From Nonomuraea aridisoli (GTDB taxonomy: Bacteria; Actinomycetota; Actinomycetes; Streptosporangiales; Streptosporangiaceae), in the NCBI RefSeq assembly GCF_003236395.1, contig NZ_POUD01000077.1:1-33612 (forward strand): DNA of 33,612 nucleotides, written 5' to 3'. The notes under the pieces are model-generated. The model did not search any database. It was not told the DNA's origin and saw nothing but the letters and a program-made list of their open reading frames with translations. Numbering within the stretch: position 1 is the stretch's first letter; the number at the start of each line of letters is the position of its first letter. Positions 14,664-21,961 of this stretch are shown here, piece after piece. Position numbers and translations under genes: made by a program.

Positions 14664-14686
14664 TATATGGACTTATCGTCCATATA
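14664..14686. promoter_or_regulatory. TetR operator O2
   Basis: TATATGGAC (14664-14672) and GTCCATATA (14678-14686) are perfect 9-bp inverted arms around a 5-nt spacer, 20 bp before the tetR start. O1 and O2 centres are 27 bp apart in an AT-rich patch of otherwise GC-rich DNA. Confidence 0.8.
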
Positions 14687-14706
14687 CATGGGACGAAAGG
14701 ACGCCA

Positions 14707-15315
14707 GTGGAGGCGCACGAAGAGCGGAAGCCGCCACGACGCGGGCGCGGACGACGGCCGGCGGCCGAGGTACGCGCGGACATCCTCGCGGCGACGGCCG
14801 CGCTGCTGCTCGACGAGGGCATGGGCGGGGTCACGATCGAGCGGGTCGCCGAGCTGGCCGGGGCGAGCAAGACGACGATCTACAAGTGGTGGCCGTCCAA
14901 GGGCGCCCTGGCCCTGGACGGCTACTTCCACGCCGTCGAGTCGGCCCTGGCCTTCGAGGACACCGGCGACATCGAGGCCGACCTGACCGCCCAGCTCCGC
15001 GCGCTGGCCCGGCTCCTCAGCGACACCCCGGCCGGCCGGGTCATCGCCGGCATCATCGGCCAGGCGCAGACCGACCCCGACCTCGCCGACGAGCTGCTCC
15101 GGCACTATTCGCGGCCGCGGCGCGACCTCGCCGTGGAGGCGATGCGCCGCGCCCAGGCCCGCGGCCAGCTCCGTACCGACATCGACCTCGACACGGTGGC
15201 CGACCAGCTCTGGGGCCCCTTCTACCACCGCCTCCTGCTCTTCCCCGACCTCCCCATCACCGACGAGTTCGCCACCACCCTCACCCGCAACCTCCTCACC
15301 GGCATCCGCCCGTGA
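14707..15315 (+). CDS. TetR family transcriptional regulator
   Basis: This 202-residue regulator has a TetR DNA-binding domain at about 22-70: VRADILAATAALLLDEG, then VTIERVAELAGASKTTIYKWWPSKGALAL. The C-terminal part (TPAGRVIAGIIGQAQTDPDLADELLRHY ...) is the TetR C-terminal domain type often seen in actinobacterial repressors. The GTG at 14707 is preceded by AAAGGA. An upstream ATG at 14688 is out of frame. It faces the SDR gene across operators O1 and O2, which predicts autoregulation plus control of the SDR. The ligand is unknown. Confidence 0.88.
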   Translation: MEAHEERKPPRRGRGRRPAAEVRADILAATAALLLDEGMGGVTIERVAELAGASKTTIYKWWPSKGALALDGYFHAVESALAFEDTGDIEADLTAQLRALARLLSDTPAGRVIAGIIGQAQTDPDLADELLRHYSRPRRDLAVEAMRRAQARGQLRTDIDLDTVADQLWGPFYHRLLLFPDLPITDEFATTLTRNLLTGIRP

Positions 15316-15345
15316 CGACACCGGCTCCCTCCGCGATGACGTCTC

Positions 15346-15543
15346 TCATGGTCGGCCGGCCGTAGGGCCTCCTCCAGGAGGACCTTCCTGGCGCAGTCGA
15401 GGCAGGCCGCCATCTCGCGGTCGGAAGGCTTGCCGGCCGGCTTCGCCGACCCATCCGCCGACCACCATGACGAGCGTCGCGACGATGGCCGGCGGCGGCT
15501 CGACCGGCACGGCACCGCTCACGGCCCAGAACCCGTCGCCCAC
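15346..15543 (-). pseudogene. possible decayed small gene
   Basis: Between the TetR stop and the next gene, the minus strand shows a hydrophobic piece (PPPAIVATLVMVVGGWV) in one frame. In the next frame it continues plausibly as PSDREMAACLDCARKVLLEE. That switch suggests a frameshifted remnant of a small membrane-linked protein. I cannot name a family, and chance cannot be excluded in GC-rich DNA. Confidence 0.2.
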
Positions 15544-15585
15544 GGCACCGTAGTGAGGTCGTGGTGACTCGGGAGGAATGACCGG

Positions 15586-16476
15586 TCAGCGGATCGGGTG
15601 GACGTGCTGGGCGAGGGTCTCGGGGGAGATCGGGTGGATGGCCCGGGCGGCTGACAGGAGGGTCCGCTCGCCGGCGCGGTGGCTTTCCAGTTGGATCAGC
15701 GCGCCGGCGGCGCGGGTGAAGACCGCGATGCGACCGTTGCGGCCGGAGCGGACCCAGTGGTGCTCGGAGGCCGCCCGGCAGTGGCCGCCGCTGTACGCCC
15801 ACGACTCCAGGTGGTACGGCCGGGCGCACGCCTGACCGGCGGTCCCCGCCGCGTCCCGGCGCACGATCACCTGCACGGCCGGGAGGCTGCCGTCCGCCTC
15901 CGCTCCAGGCCGCCGGTACTCCATGTCGAGCACCGGCTCATGCCCCCCGCCGACCGACGGCCAGGAAACCGAGTGCAGTCGGTGCCCGGGCACGTCGGGC
16001 GCCACCAGCGGTACGCCGACACGTTCGAAGGCGCGTGCCAGGTGCCAGCGCCAGGCGGGTTCCTCCAGGGGGACGGCCAGCGCGCAGACGAGGGCGATCA
16101 GGCCGAGCCACGTCCACCACCGGGTCGCGGCGGCCGCGGCGAACGCCGTCACGGCCGACACCACGTGCACCACTCCGAGCAGCGACCGGTCGAAGTCGTA
16201 GAAGGAGGTCTCGGGCGTGATCCCCCACAGGGCTCCGCCGAGGAAGAGCGTGGCGAGGCAACCGGCGAGCGCGACGAGAGGCCAGCGCGGCAACCGGGCT
16301 ACGGCCGCGAGGCCCGCCCCGAGCAGGAAGAGCGCCGCCGTCATGGGCATCGAATAGGGGCCGTCCACTCCGGAGTGCCCGTCCCAGGGCGGGCTCACCG
16401 CCCAGATGCCGGCCTGTACGCCTCCGGCCGCCAGGCCGACGAGTGCTCCTCTGCCCACCTCACCCATATGGGCCAT
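15586..16476 (-). CDS. membrane protein of unknown function
   Basis: This 296-residue protein has about four hydrophobic helices in its first 135 residues (around 10-30, 45-60, 68-85 and 100-130 with ALAVP), followed by a soluble C-terminal half of about 160 residues. The latter contains HSVSWPSVGGGHEPVLDMEYR and a Cys pair (ACARP ... GGHC) that could form a disulfide if it lies outside the cell. I do not recognise a family. The start at 16476 gives MAHMGEVGRG, and Met4 is an equally good start. It is divergent from an AraC-type regulator with 41 bp between them, so shared regulation is possible. Confidence 0.6.
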   Translation of the reverse strand: MAHMGEVGRGALVGLAAGGVQAGIWAVSPPWDGHSGVDGPYSMPMTAALFLLGAGLAAVARLPRWPLVALAGCLATLFLGGALWGITPETSFYDFDRSLLGVVHVVSAVTAFAAAAATRWWTWLGLIALVCALAVPLEEPAWRWHLARAFERVGVPLVAPDVPGHRLHSVSWPSVGGGHEPVLDMEYRRPGAEADGSLPAVQVIVRRDAAGTAGQACARPYHLESWAYSGGHCRAASEHHWVRSGRNGRIAVFTRAAGALIQLESHRAGERTLLSAARAIHPISPETLAQHVHPIR

Positions 16477-16517
16477 GATTCTGCATCCCGTACGATTCCG
16501 GCGGAAGGGGGAACGGG

Positions 16518-17204
16518 ATGGGGTTGGAGGTCGAGAGTCGGGGGTCGGACTCGCCGTTCATCGAGCGGGTGTGGCGGAGCCGGAGTCACGGGGTCGGGCA
16601 GATGACGTCGGTGGCGGCGGCCACGTGGGACCTGGTGTTCTGGGAGCAGGGCGGCAAGGTGAGCGTGGCCGTGCAGGGGCCGGAGTCGAAGGCGAGCCCG
16701 GCGCCCGTTCCGGAGGAGGCGACGTTCTTCGGGATCAGCTTCGCGCTCGGCACGTCGATGCCGCACTTTCCGATCCTGGTCGACGTCTCCACCGAGATCC
16801 CCGGGGCGACGCGCAGGTCGTTCCACCTGAAGGGCTCGTCCTGGCATCTGCCCGGCTACGAGGACGCCGAGGAGTTCGTACGGCAGCTGGTCCGCGAGGA
16901 CGTCATCGACCGTGACCCGGTGGTGGCCGCGGTGCTGGGCGGCGCGCCGCCGAAGGTGTCGGAGCGGACCGTCCAGCGGCGGTTCCTGGCGGCGACCGGG
17001 CTCACCCAGGGCGCCGTCCGGCAGATCGTCCGGGCCCGGCGGGCGGCGACGCTGATCCGCGCGGGCGCGCCGGTCCAGGACGTGGTCCACCGGCTCGGCT
17101 ACTTCGACCAGCCCCACCTGGCGCGCTCACTCTCCCGGTACGTCGGCCGGACCGCCACGCAGCTGGCCGCCCCCGGCCCGGCCGAGCCGCTGTCGCTGTT
17201 CTGA
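16518..17204 (+). CDS. AraC-type helix-turn-helix regulator
   Basis: This 228-residue protein has an AraC/XylS DNA-binding region in its last ~85 residues: SERTVQRRFLAATGLTQGAVRQIVRARRAATLI, then the second helix-turn-helix with VQDVVHRLGYFDQPHLARSLSRYVG. The N-terminal 140 residues resemble the sensing domain of small AraC regulators that lack a clear cupin. The ligand is unknown. It sits divergent from the membrane protein gene and ends at a terminator shared with the asparagine synthetase gene. Confidence 0.8.
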   Translation: MGLEVESRGSDSPFIERVWRSRSHGVGQMTSVAAATWDLVFWEQGGKVSVAVQGPESKASPAPVPEEATFFGISFALGTSMPHFPILVDVSTEIPGATRRSFHLKGSSWHLPGYEDAEEFVRQLVREDVIDRDPVVAAVLGGAPPKVSERTVQRRFLAATGLTQGAVRQIVRARRAATLIRAGAPVQDVVHRLGYFDQPHLARSLSRYVGRTATQLAAPGPAEPLSLF

Positions 17205-17257
17205 ACGGGACCGGCCCCGTTCGGCTTCTGAAGGGTCCCCGGCTCAGGGCGCATGGG

Positions 17258-17298
17258 ACCGGCCCGTTCCGGCGTCTGGGCGGGCGGAACGGGCCGGT
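17258..17298. terminator. bidirectional terminator between the AraC-type and asnB genes
   Basis: ACCGGCCCGTTCCG (17258-17271) and CGGAACGGGCCGGT (17285-17298) are perfect 14-bp arms around a 13-nt loop in the gap between convergent genes. A smaller hairpin using GAACGGG lies at about 17203-17222. Confidence 0.8.
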
Positions 17299-17316
17299 GC
17301 TCGGTGGGCGGGGGTG

Positions 17317-19164
17317 TCAGACGGCGAGCTCGACCTGGTACTCGCGCAGCCACGTGTCGAGCTGCAGGAACCGCTCCAGCGACGCCCTGATCGGCGAGGC
17401 GCCCGACACGCCGACGGGCCCCTCGACGATCGCGCGGACCTTGTCCCAGTCGATCAGCCGGGCGGCCGGCGAGTCGCCGTCGCGCAGCAGCGCCCCGGCC
17501 CGCTCACGCAGGACCCGGTCGTACGAGGGGTCCTGGGTGGCCGGGTACGGGCTCTTGACGCGCCGCAGGATCGACTCCGGCAGCAGGTCGGCGGAGGCGC
17601 CGCGCAGCAGGCTCTTCTCCCGCCCGTCGTACGTCTTGTACGCCCACGGCGCGTTGAAGACGTACTCCACCAGGCGGTGGTCGCAGAACGGCACGCGAAC
17701 CTCCAGCCCGACGCGCATGCTCATGCGGTCCTTGCGGTCGAGCAGGATCTGCACGAACCGCGTCAGGTGCAGGTAGCTGACCTCGCGCATGCGCCGCTCG
17801 TGCCCGGTCTCGCCGGGCAGCCGCGGCACCTCGTCCAGCGCCTGCCGGTAGCGCTCGGCCCGGTAGCGCTCGAGGTCGATGCTGCGGGCCAGGTCGTCCC
17901 TGAGCAGTTGCTCGGCACCCGTGTGGTCCTCGAAGCCGCCGACGAGCCACGGGAAGGTGTCGGCCTCGACCGCCTCGCGGTCGTGGAACCACCGGTAGCC
18001 GCCGAACACCTCGTCGGCCGACTCCCCCGACAGCGCCACCGTGGAGTGCCCGCGGATGGCCTTGAACAGCAGGTAGAGCGAGGAGTCCATGTCGCCGATG
18101 CCCATCGGCAGGTCACGGGCGCGCAGCACCTCGGCGCGCACGGACGGATCCATCAGCTCGGCCGAGTCGAGCACGATGTCGGTGTGGTCGGAGCCGACGT
18201 GCTCGGCCAGCGCGTGCACGTACGGCGTGTCGGGCGTCGAGCGGGTGAGGTCGGGGTGGAAGTTCTCGGCGTACCCCGCGAAGTCGACGGCGAACGAACG
18301 CACGGTGCCGAGGCTCTGCTCGCGCAGGTCCTTCGCGGCCAGCGCGGTGACCATGCTGGAGTCCAGGCCGCCCGACAGCAGCGTGCACAGGGGCACGTCG
18401 CTGATGAGCTGGCGGGACATGATGTCGTCCAGCAGGCCGCGCACGTTCTTGACGGTCGAGTCGACGTCGTCCGGGTGCTCGTACGACTCCAGCCGCCAGT
18501 AACGCCGTTTGCGGATGCCTTCCCGGTCCACCCGGACGATCTGGCCGGGGCGCACCTCGTACATGCCCTGGAAGACGGCGTGCTCGGGTGTCTTGACGAA
18601 CGCCAGCAGCTCGCACAGCCCCTCGGCGTCGAGCACCCGCCGGGCGAGCGGGTTGGCGAGGATGGCCTTCGGCTCCGAGCCGAACAGCACGCCGTGCGGC
18701 GTCGGGTAGTAGTACAGCGGTTTGATGCCCATGCGGTCGCGGATGAGGAACAGCTCCTCGGTCCTGGCGTCCCAGACGGCGAAGGCGAACATGCCGTTGA
18801 GGTGCTCGGCGACGTCCTGGCCCCATTCCAGGTACGCGCGCAGCAGGACCTCGGTGTCGCTGTGGGTGCGGAAGCGGTGACCGCGGGCGGACAGTTCCGA
18901 GCGTAGCTCCAGGAAGTTGTACACCTCGCCGCTGTAGGCGAGCACGGCGGGCTCGCGGCCCTCGTCCGCGGCGACCATGGGCTGCCGGCCGCCGGCGAGG
19001 TCGATGATGGCGAGCCTGCGGTGTCCGATGGCGGCGTGCTGCGCCAGCCACAGCCCCTGGTCGTCGGGACCGCGGCACGCCATCGTGTCCGTCATCGCCT
19101 GTGCGGTCTCGCGGGCCCCCCGCAGGTCCCTTTCGAAATCGACCCATCCACATATGCCACACAT
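17317..19164 (-). CDS. asnB: glutamine-hydrolysing asparagine synthetase
   Basis: This 615-residue full-length class II amidotransferase takes ammonia from glutamine at Cys2 (MCGICG), then adenylates and amidates a carboxylate, normally aspartate. The N-terminal glutaminase covers about 1-200 (HRRLAIIDL at 48-56, YSGEVYNF at 77-84, SDTEVLLRAY). The synthetase domain has the PPi loop SGGLDSS at 264-270 and ALSGESADEVFGGY. The residue usually Asn in NGEIYNF is Ser78 here. It starts 88 bp after the metallopeptidase gene on the same strand with a GGGGGGA ribosome site. It may belong to the peptide locus, or be the cell's ordinary AsnB placed next to it. Unlike lasso-peptide cyclases it keeps an intact Cys2. 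Confidence 0.88.
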   Translation of the reverse strand: MCGICGWVDFERDLRGARETAQAMTDTMACRGPDDQGLWLAQHAAIGHRRLAIIDLAGGRQPMVAADEGREPAVLAYSGEVYNFLELRSELSARGHRFRTHSDTEVLLRAYLEWGQDVAEHLNGMFAFAVWDARTEELFLIRDRMGIKPLYYYPTPHGVLFGSEPKAILANPLARRVLDAEGLCELLAFVKTPEHAVFQGMYEVRPGQIVRVDREGIRKRRYWRLESYEHPDDVDSTVKNVRGLLDDIMSRQLISDVPLCTLLSGGLDSSMVTALAAKDLREQSLGTVRSFAVDFAGYAENFHPDLTRSTPDTPYVHALAEHVGSDHTDIVLDSAELMDPSVRAEVLRARDLPMGIGDMDSSLYLLFKAIRGHSTVALSGESADEVFGGYRWFHDREAVEADTFPWLVGGFEDHTGAEQLLRDDLARSIDLERYRAERYRQALDEVPRLPGETGHERRMREVSYLHLTRFVQILLDRKDRMSMRVGLEVRVPFCDHRLVEYVFNAPWAYKTYDGREKSLLRGASADLLPESILRRVKSPYPATQDPSYDRVLRERAGALLRDGDSPAARLIDWDKVRAIVEGPVGVSGASPIRASLERFLQLDTWLREYQVELAV

Positions 19165-19252
19165 GTTCTGGTCCCCCCAGATTCCGGAGGTACCAAGCCA
19201 TGCCCGGTTTTGGTGGTTTGTCCCAAAATATCCAGAAATGTGACGTATGTCG

Positions 19253-20488
19253 CTATCGCTGCGACCGGCGCCAGGCCGCGAACCGGCGTACGTACTCCCT
19301 GCCCGCCAGGACGAACGCCAGCGACTCCTGCCCCAGCAGCAGCCCCGTGCAGAGCAGCGCCCACCAGAACTGCCACGCGAGCGGCCCCATCGCCACCCCC
19401 GCCACCGCCCATTCCAGCACCACCACGACGACCGGCAGCAGGAAGAACGCGAACCAGGCGAGCACGCCCAGCGACCCGGCCAGCCACACCCAGCGGAACC
19501 ACCGCGCGGCCCGGACGTCGGCCGGCGAGGCCGCGTCCAGCTCGGCGGCCTGCTCCGGGGTCAGCCGCCCGAACGCCCGGCGCAGCATGAGCGACTTGAC
19601 CTCCCACAGGTTCCGGCAGCCCAGCGCGTTGACCATGACGGCGTACAGGTCGGTGCGCAGGAAGACCATGCACTGCCACAGGAACCCGGTCAGCTTGACG
19701 AACACCCACACGGCGAGCGTGGCGTCCACCGTCTCCGGTGGCGACCACGCACCGGTGTGGATGAGCAGCCGCAGGCCGAGCAGCACGGCGAGCACCACGG
19801 CGTCGATCGCCATGCCGCCGAGCAGCGGCCCGTACCGCTGCCGGCGCGGCACCGCCCACACCTGCGTGAGGTCGGTCTCGAAGACGAGCAGCATGAGCCT
19901 GCGGTCGACGCCGAACCGCGACCGGATGCCGATCGCCCGCGCCGCCAGCCAGTGCCCGCACTCGTGCAGGGCCATGGAGACCATGGAGAACGGCATCAGC
20001 AGCACGGCGCTCAGGCCGATGTCGCCGAACGCGAACGCGTCCTCGGCCGGTCGGGGGAACAACTCGGGCGAGGTGACGAAGACGGCGACGCTGAAGACGG
20101 CGCAGGCCGCGTAGCAGATCCAGGCCACGGGGCCGAAGAACGGCCGGATGACCTCCTGCCGCACGCCGGCCAGCCACCGCCGCGCCTGGATCGGCGCGGT
20201 GCGGACGGCCTCAAGCTCTTCGGGGGCGCCGTCGTCCACGAAGCCGAGCTCCCGCAGGGTCTCCACGAACGACGGGATGTCGACCGGCTCCCCGGCGACC
20301 GCCTCCGCCTCCGCGGCGGTCTCCTCCAGCGTCGCCCCGCGCAGCAGCGCGTTGATCACGACCCCGCCCACGGCCGGGATGGTGACGAAGACCCCGGTCT
20401 CGGGGTCGCCGACCAGGACCTCGTCGTCGTTCTCCGGGACCACGCTGAGCGGGCGCAGCCGTACGGTCGTCGTCTCGGGGACGCTCAC
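19253..20488 (-). CDS. PqqD-like domain fused to membrane M50-type zinc metallopeptidase
   Basis: This 411-residue protein starts with a ~85-residue PqqD-like (RiPP recognition element) winged helix: VRLRPLSVVPENDDEVLVGDPETGVFVTIPA ... FVETLRELGFVDD. A membrane metallopeptidase follows, with HECGH at 175-179 (HExxH) in a helix, several more transmembrane helices (about 120-140, 157-182, 227-243, 255-275, 333-360, 368-395) and LRTDLYAVM at 277-285, where Asp280 is a likely third zinc ligand. The family is that of putative peptide zinc metalloproteases found in peptide-modification clusters. The GTG start overlaps the stop of the E1-like gene (GTGA), showing translational coupling. Its likely role is leader removal or export of the modified 18-mer. 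Confidence 0.8.
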   Translation of the reverse strand: MSVPETTTVRLRPLSVVPENDDEVLVGDPETGVFVTIPAVGGVVINALLRGATLEETAAEAEAVAGEPVDIPSFVETLRELGFVDDGAPEELEAVRTAPIQARRWLAGVRQEVIRPFFGPVAWICYAACAVFSVAVFVTSPELFPRPAEDAFAFGDIGLSAVLLMPFSMVSMALHECGHWLAARAIGIRSRFGVDRRLMLLVFETDLTQVWAVPRRQRYGPLLGGMAIDAVVLAVLLGLRLLIHTGAWSPPETVDATLAVWVFVKLTGFLWQCMVFLRTDLYAVMVNALGCRNLWEVKSLMLRRAFGRLTPEQAAELDAASPADVRAARWFRWVWLAGSLGVLAWFAFFLLPVVVVVLEWAVAGVAMGPLAWQFWWALLCTGLLLGQESLAFVLAGREYVRRFAAWRRSQR

Positions 20489-21582
20489 ACCGGCCTCACA
20501 GGGGCCAGCGCGCACGCCGGGCACTCGGGGTCGCGCGGGAACGGCTCCCAGACCGGCACCAGCCCGGTCCGCAGGTCGAGCATGACGCGCGCGCCGGCGG
20601 CGCGGGGCGGCTCGAATCCGGTCAGGTAACGCAGCGCCTCGTACGCGATGAGCGAGCCCATCTGCATGGCGATCGGGCCGATGAGGGCGTTGTTGAGACG
20701 CAGCCCGCGGGTGAGCCGCTGGGCCACGCCCGCCGAGGTGGGCTCGCCGGGGTCGGGCCGGTCGGACTCGTCGCACAGCAGGCACGGGCTCCTGCCGGGA
20801 TCGACGGAGCAGTACATCAGCTGGGTGCGTTGCATGCCGCCGCTCACGAGGGGCACGCCGGCCCGCAGCGCCGCCTCGTTCACCCACAGGTGGGCCTCGG
20901 GCTCGCCGTCGAGGCCGCCCGCGATCAGGTCGACGTCGGCCGTCAGGTCCTTCAGGTCCTCGGGGCCGGCGATCCAGCGGTCGACGGCGCGCACCTCGAT
21001 CGTGGGGTCGTACTCGCGCACCCATTCGGCGGCGCGATCCACCTTCGAGCGGCCGATGTCCTGGTGCCGGTAGAGGAACTGGCGGGCGAAGTTGCGCGGC
21101 GCCACGTCGTCGCGGTCCACCAGCGTCATCGCGCCGACGCCGAGCCCCGCCAGGCACTGCACGATGGACGAGCCGGCCCCTCCCGCGCCGAGGACGAGCA
21201 CGTGCGACTCACGCAGCCGCCGCACGTAACCGGCCCGCGAGCGGCCGAGGCCGGCGAAACTGCCGAAGAAGGTGAGGGTGGAGAAGTGGCGCTCGTCGGC
21301 GACGGGGTCGCCGAGGTCGCGTTCGCCGGCCTCCTCGAGCAGGCCGAGCGAGTCGAGCCCGGCCAACCCCTCGGCCACGTCGGCCTCGCTCGCCTCCAAC
21401 CCGCGCGCGGCCAGGGCGGCGGCGAGCTCCGCGGCCGTGCGGGGCCCGGCGGACAGCTCGGTCAGCAGCGCCGCGATCCGCCCGTCGGGGTCGGCCAGCG
21501 TGAGCGCCTCACGAGGGTCGTAGATCACGACCAGGTCGTCGCCGAGCGGCTCCCAGGCGCATTCCTTCAGGACCACACGCAT
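20485..21582 (-). CDS. ThiF/MccB-like E1 adenylating enzyme with PqqD-like N-terminus
   Basis: This 365-residue protein has an N-terminal ~85-residue winged-helix RiPP recognition element (DDLVVIYDPREALTLAD ... VAEGLAGLDSLGLLEE). A ThiF/E1 domain follows, with GAGGAG at 132-137, LVDRDDV at 154-160, and RQFLY...GRSK at 167-180. Four cysteines (267, 270, 354, 357) make the structural zinc site seen in MoeB, ThiF and MccB. E1-like enzymes of peptide clusters adenylate a carboxylate of the precursor, as in microcin C7 and pantocin A. No separate E1 catalytic Cys can be assigned. The start at 21582 has GGGGAG upstream and lies 63 bp after the 18-codon gene. Its stop overlaps the next start. Confidence 0.85.
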   Translation of the reverse strand: MRVVLKECAWEPLGDDLVVIYDPREALTLADPDGRIAALLTELSAGPRTAAELAAALAARGLEASEADVAEGLAGLDSLGLLEEAGERDLGDPVADERHFSTLTFFGSFAGLGRSRAGYVRRLRESHVLVLGAGGAGSSIVQCLAGLGVGAMTLVDRDDVAPRNFARQFLYRHQDIGRSKVDRAAEWVREYDPTIEVRAVDRWIAGPEDLKDLTADVDLIAGGLDGEPEAHLWVNEAALRAGVPLVSGGMQRTQLMYCSVDPGRSPCLLCDESDRPDPGEPTSAGVAQRLTRGLRLNNALIGPIAMQMGSLIAYEALRYLTGFEPPRAAGARVMLDLRTGLVPVWEPFPRDPECPACALAPVRPV

Positions 21583-21602
21583 CAGGGTCTCCCCATCGAA
21601 GG

Positions 21603-21630
21603 GGCGGGGACGGCGGTCGCCGCCCCCGCC
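21603..21630 (-). terminator. hairpin between the 18-codon gene and the E1-like gene
   Basis: GGCGGGG and CCCCGCC plus CGGCG and CGCCG pair (one mismatch, 12 base pairs, 2-nt loop) in the 63-bp gap. There is no T tract, so partial termination or mRNA 3'-end stabilisation with read-through is likely. This would give more precursor than enzyme mRNA. Confidence 0.65.
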
Positions 21631-21645
21631 ACGAGGACTGCTTGA

Positions 21646-21702
21646 CTACGCGTCCCTCACGGTGGCCTTGACGGCCTCGACCTTGCGGACCTCGATCTTC
21701 AT
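21646..21702 (-). CDS. 18-residue candidate RiPP precursor peptide
   Basis: The codons read MKIEVRKVEAVKATVRDA and end in TAG. AGGAGG lies six bases before the ATG, one of the best ribosome sites in the window, which argues strongly that this tiny frame is translated. It is the first gene of a minus-strand set: peptide, hairpin, E1-like enzyme with PqqD-like domain, metallopeptidase with PqqD-like domain, then asnB. The alternating hydrophobic/charged N-terminal part suits a strand binding the recognition domains. The core would be the C-terminal residues, perhaps KATVRDA. It has no Cys or Ser and one Thr, so a carboxylate (C-terminus, Asp17 or a Glu) is the likely reaction site. I know no product of this sequence. 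It is too short for standard gene callers. Confidence 0.72.
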   Translation of the reverse strand: MKIEVRKVEAVKATVRDA

Positions 21703-21961
21703 GACAATCCTCCTCTCACCCGAGCAACCGAGCACTGCGACCATGGTGCGCGGAGGCGCCACACAACCCCCATAAATCCGCCATACGGGCGATCTGGCGC
21801 GAGCGACCACCCCCCGAAACATGGCCGTGATAGACCGGTCGTGATGCCAGTGATCTTGCGTCGGCGGGCGCGCGGGCCTCGGCGCCCGGAGAGCCCGCCG
21901 CGTGCCGGGGCGCGTCGCGGGGAGTCACCGCGGGGCGCGACCGAACACAGGAGGTTCCGCG
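21703..21961. promoter_or_regulatory. divergent control region between peptide operon and SARP gene
   Basis: This 259-bp gap must hold the promoters of both the minus-strand peptide operon and the plus-strand SARP gene. It contains the AGGAGG site of the peptide gene (21708-21713) and GGAGG before the SARP gene. An AT-richer CATAAATCC (21771-21779) could be part of the operon promoter. I could not define convincing -35/-10 pairs or clean 11-bp-spaced SARP heptamers. Confidence 0.5.

Noticed and set aside
17317..19164. AsnB as a lasso-peptide cyclase with the PqqD-like proteins as lasso B1
   Set aside because: Cys2 and the whole glutaminase domain are intact, there is no transglutaminase-like B2 protease, and the peptide is too short and lacks a Gly/Ala/Ser/Cys-1 ring with Asp/Glu at position 7-9 after a leader.
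19100..19201. Minus-strand frame starting MAWYLRNLGGPEHVWHMW, with a GG motif, just upstream of asnB: an alternative precursor?
   Set aside because: No ribosome site before its ATG, and the frame simply continues 362 codons as an out-of-frame shadow of asnB.
21780..21815. Repeated GCGA words as SARP heptamer binding sites
   Set aside because: Spacings are about 10 and 14 bp rather than a consistent 11-bp period, and the words are expected by chance at this GC content.
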